This document shows positions 63,804 through 64,000 of a stretch of 64,000 bases of DNA, in pieces (position 1 is the first letter of the stretch; each line of letters starts with the position of its first letter). The stretch lies in the NCBI GenBank assembly GCA_963722815.1, contig CAVROM010000009.1, forward strand, positions 62,001 to 126,000, read 5' to 3'. The notes below the pieces were generated by a model, which saw only the letters and a program-made list of their open reading frames with translations, had not been told where the DNA came from and did no database searches. Both the position numbers and the translations under genes were made by a program. This DNA comes from DASQFQ01 sp963722815. GTDB lineage: Bacteria > Actinomycetota > Thermoleophilia > Solirubrobacterales > Solirubrobacteraceae.

Positions 63804-64000
63804 GCCGCGCCGATCGCGTCGGCGACCGCCTCGCCGAGCGAGGCGCCGACCTCCTGCTGGTCACCGATCTCGTCAACATCCGCTACCTCACCGGCTTCAC
63901 GGGCTCGAGCGCGATGGTGGTGCTGGGGCCGGAGACGCGGCGCTTCATCACCGACTTCCGCTACGTCGAGCGCGCCAGGGCCGAGGTCAGCGACTTCGAC
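63800..64000 (+). CDS. pepQ: Xaa-Pro aminopeptidase (M24), 3' end outside window
   Basis: The first 67 residues are visible from GTG 63800, overlapping the aroQ stop (GTGA). ADLLLVTDLVNIRYLTGFTG followed by SSAMVVLGPETRRFITDFRY is the N-terminal creatinase-like domain of aminopeptidase P/prolidase. The metal-binding C-terminal domain lies beyond the window. aroQ-pepQ-efp is a common bacterial order, so efp may follow. It cleaves N-terminal residues before proline. Confidence 0.85.
   Translation, partial: MSRADRVGDRLAERGADLLLVTDLVNIRYLTGFTGSSAMVVLGPETRRFITDFRYVERARAEVSDFD

Overview
The window is very GC-rich, gene-dense bacterial chromosome with many GTG starts and stop/start overlaps (GTGA, ATGA, TAATG). 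Gene order and content (hisS-aspS, alaS-ruvX-mltG-aroE-pilB, a type IV pilus locus followed by aroC-aroKB-aroQ-pepQ, Tim44-like and BON proteins, leaderless-looking genes) point to an actinobacterium, most likely class Thermoleophilia (Solirubrobacter/Conexibacter relatives). That placement is inference from gene content, not from a marker search.

Layout. 1-5.7 kb: accessory genes, namely a radical SAM protein with an overlapping methyltransferase, an integrase N-terminal remnant beside a tRNA-Met gene, an Hcp-like tube protein with an injection-system type leader, and a BON protein. 5.8-17.5 kb: Tim44-like protein, ftcD, metallo-beta-lactamase fold hydrolase, CAP protein, hisS, aspS, a secreted thioredoxin-fold protein, an IscU-like domain next to mnmA, and a HxlR regulator/MFS pair with visible operators. 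17.5-31.6 kb: alaS, ruvX, a 1467-residue PAS/coiled-coil/PAS protein, mltG, aroE, and the pilus motor genes pilB, pilT and pilC. 31.6-41.8 kb: SGNH hydrolase, a ribosomal-protection GTPase, a 2OG-Fe(II) oxygenase, a MEDS/ATPase regulator, two crcB genes with a DUF190 protein, and a flippase. 41.7-50.4 kb: seven glycosyltransferase or methyltransferase genes. 50.4-60.5 kb: three large prepilin-like proteins, two tandem pilins behind a c-di-GMP riboswitch, pilM, pilD, pilN, pilO and a PilP-like protein. 60.7-64 kb: shikimate genes and the start of an aminopeptidase P-type gene.

How it fits together. A 28-nt promoter-like motif, [T][A/C/T]A[A/G]-N15-17-GCCGATA[C/G], matches the FliA/WhiG (sigma-28) consensus. 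It sits 8-17 nt before the start codons of a secreted protein gene, pilT, a glycosyltransferase gene, the minor pilin operon and pilM, about 80 nt before the likely pilN start, and just upstream of the pilin riboswitch. With the class I c-di-GMP riboswitch and an MshEN-type N-terminus on PilB, this suggests that pilus assembly and pilus glycosylation form one regulon under a flagellar/sporulation-type sigma factor plus c-di-GMP.

Caveat. Between about 37.5 and 57 kb many otherwise conserved genes carry single-base frameshifts, while neighbours are intact. These may be assembly errors or real decay; they are flagged gene by gene.
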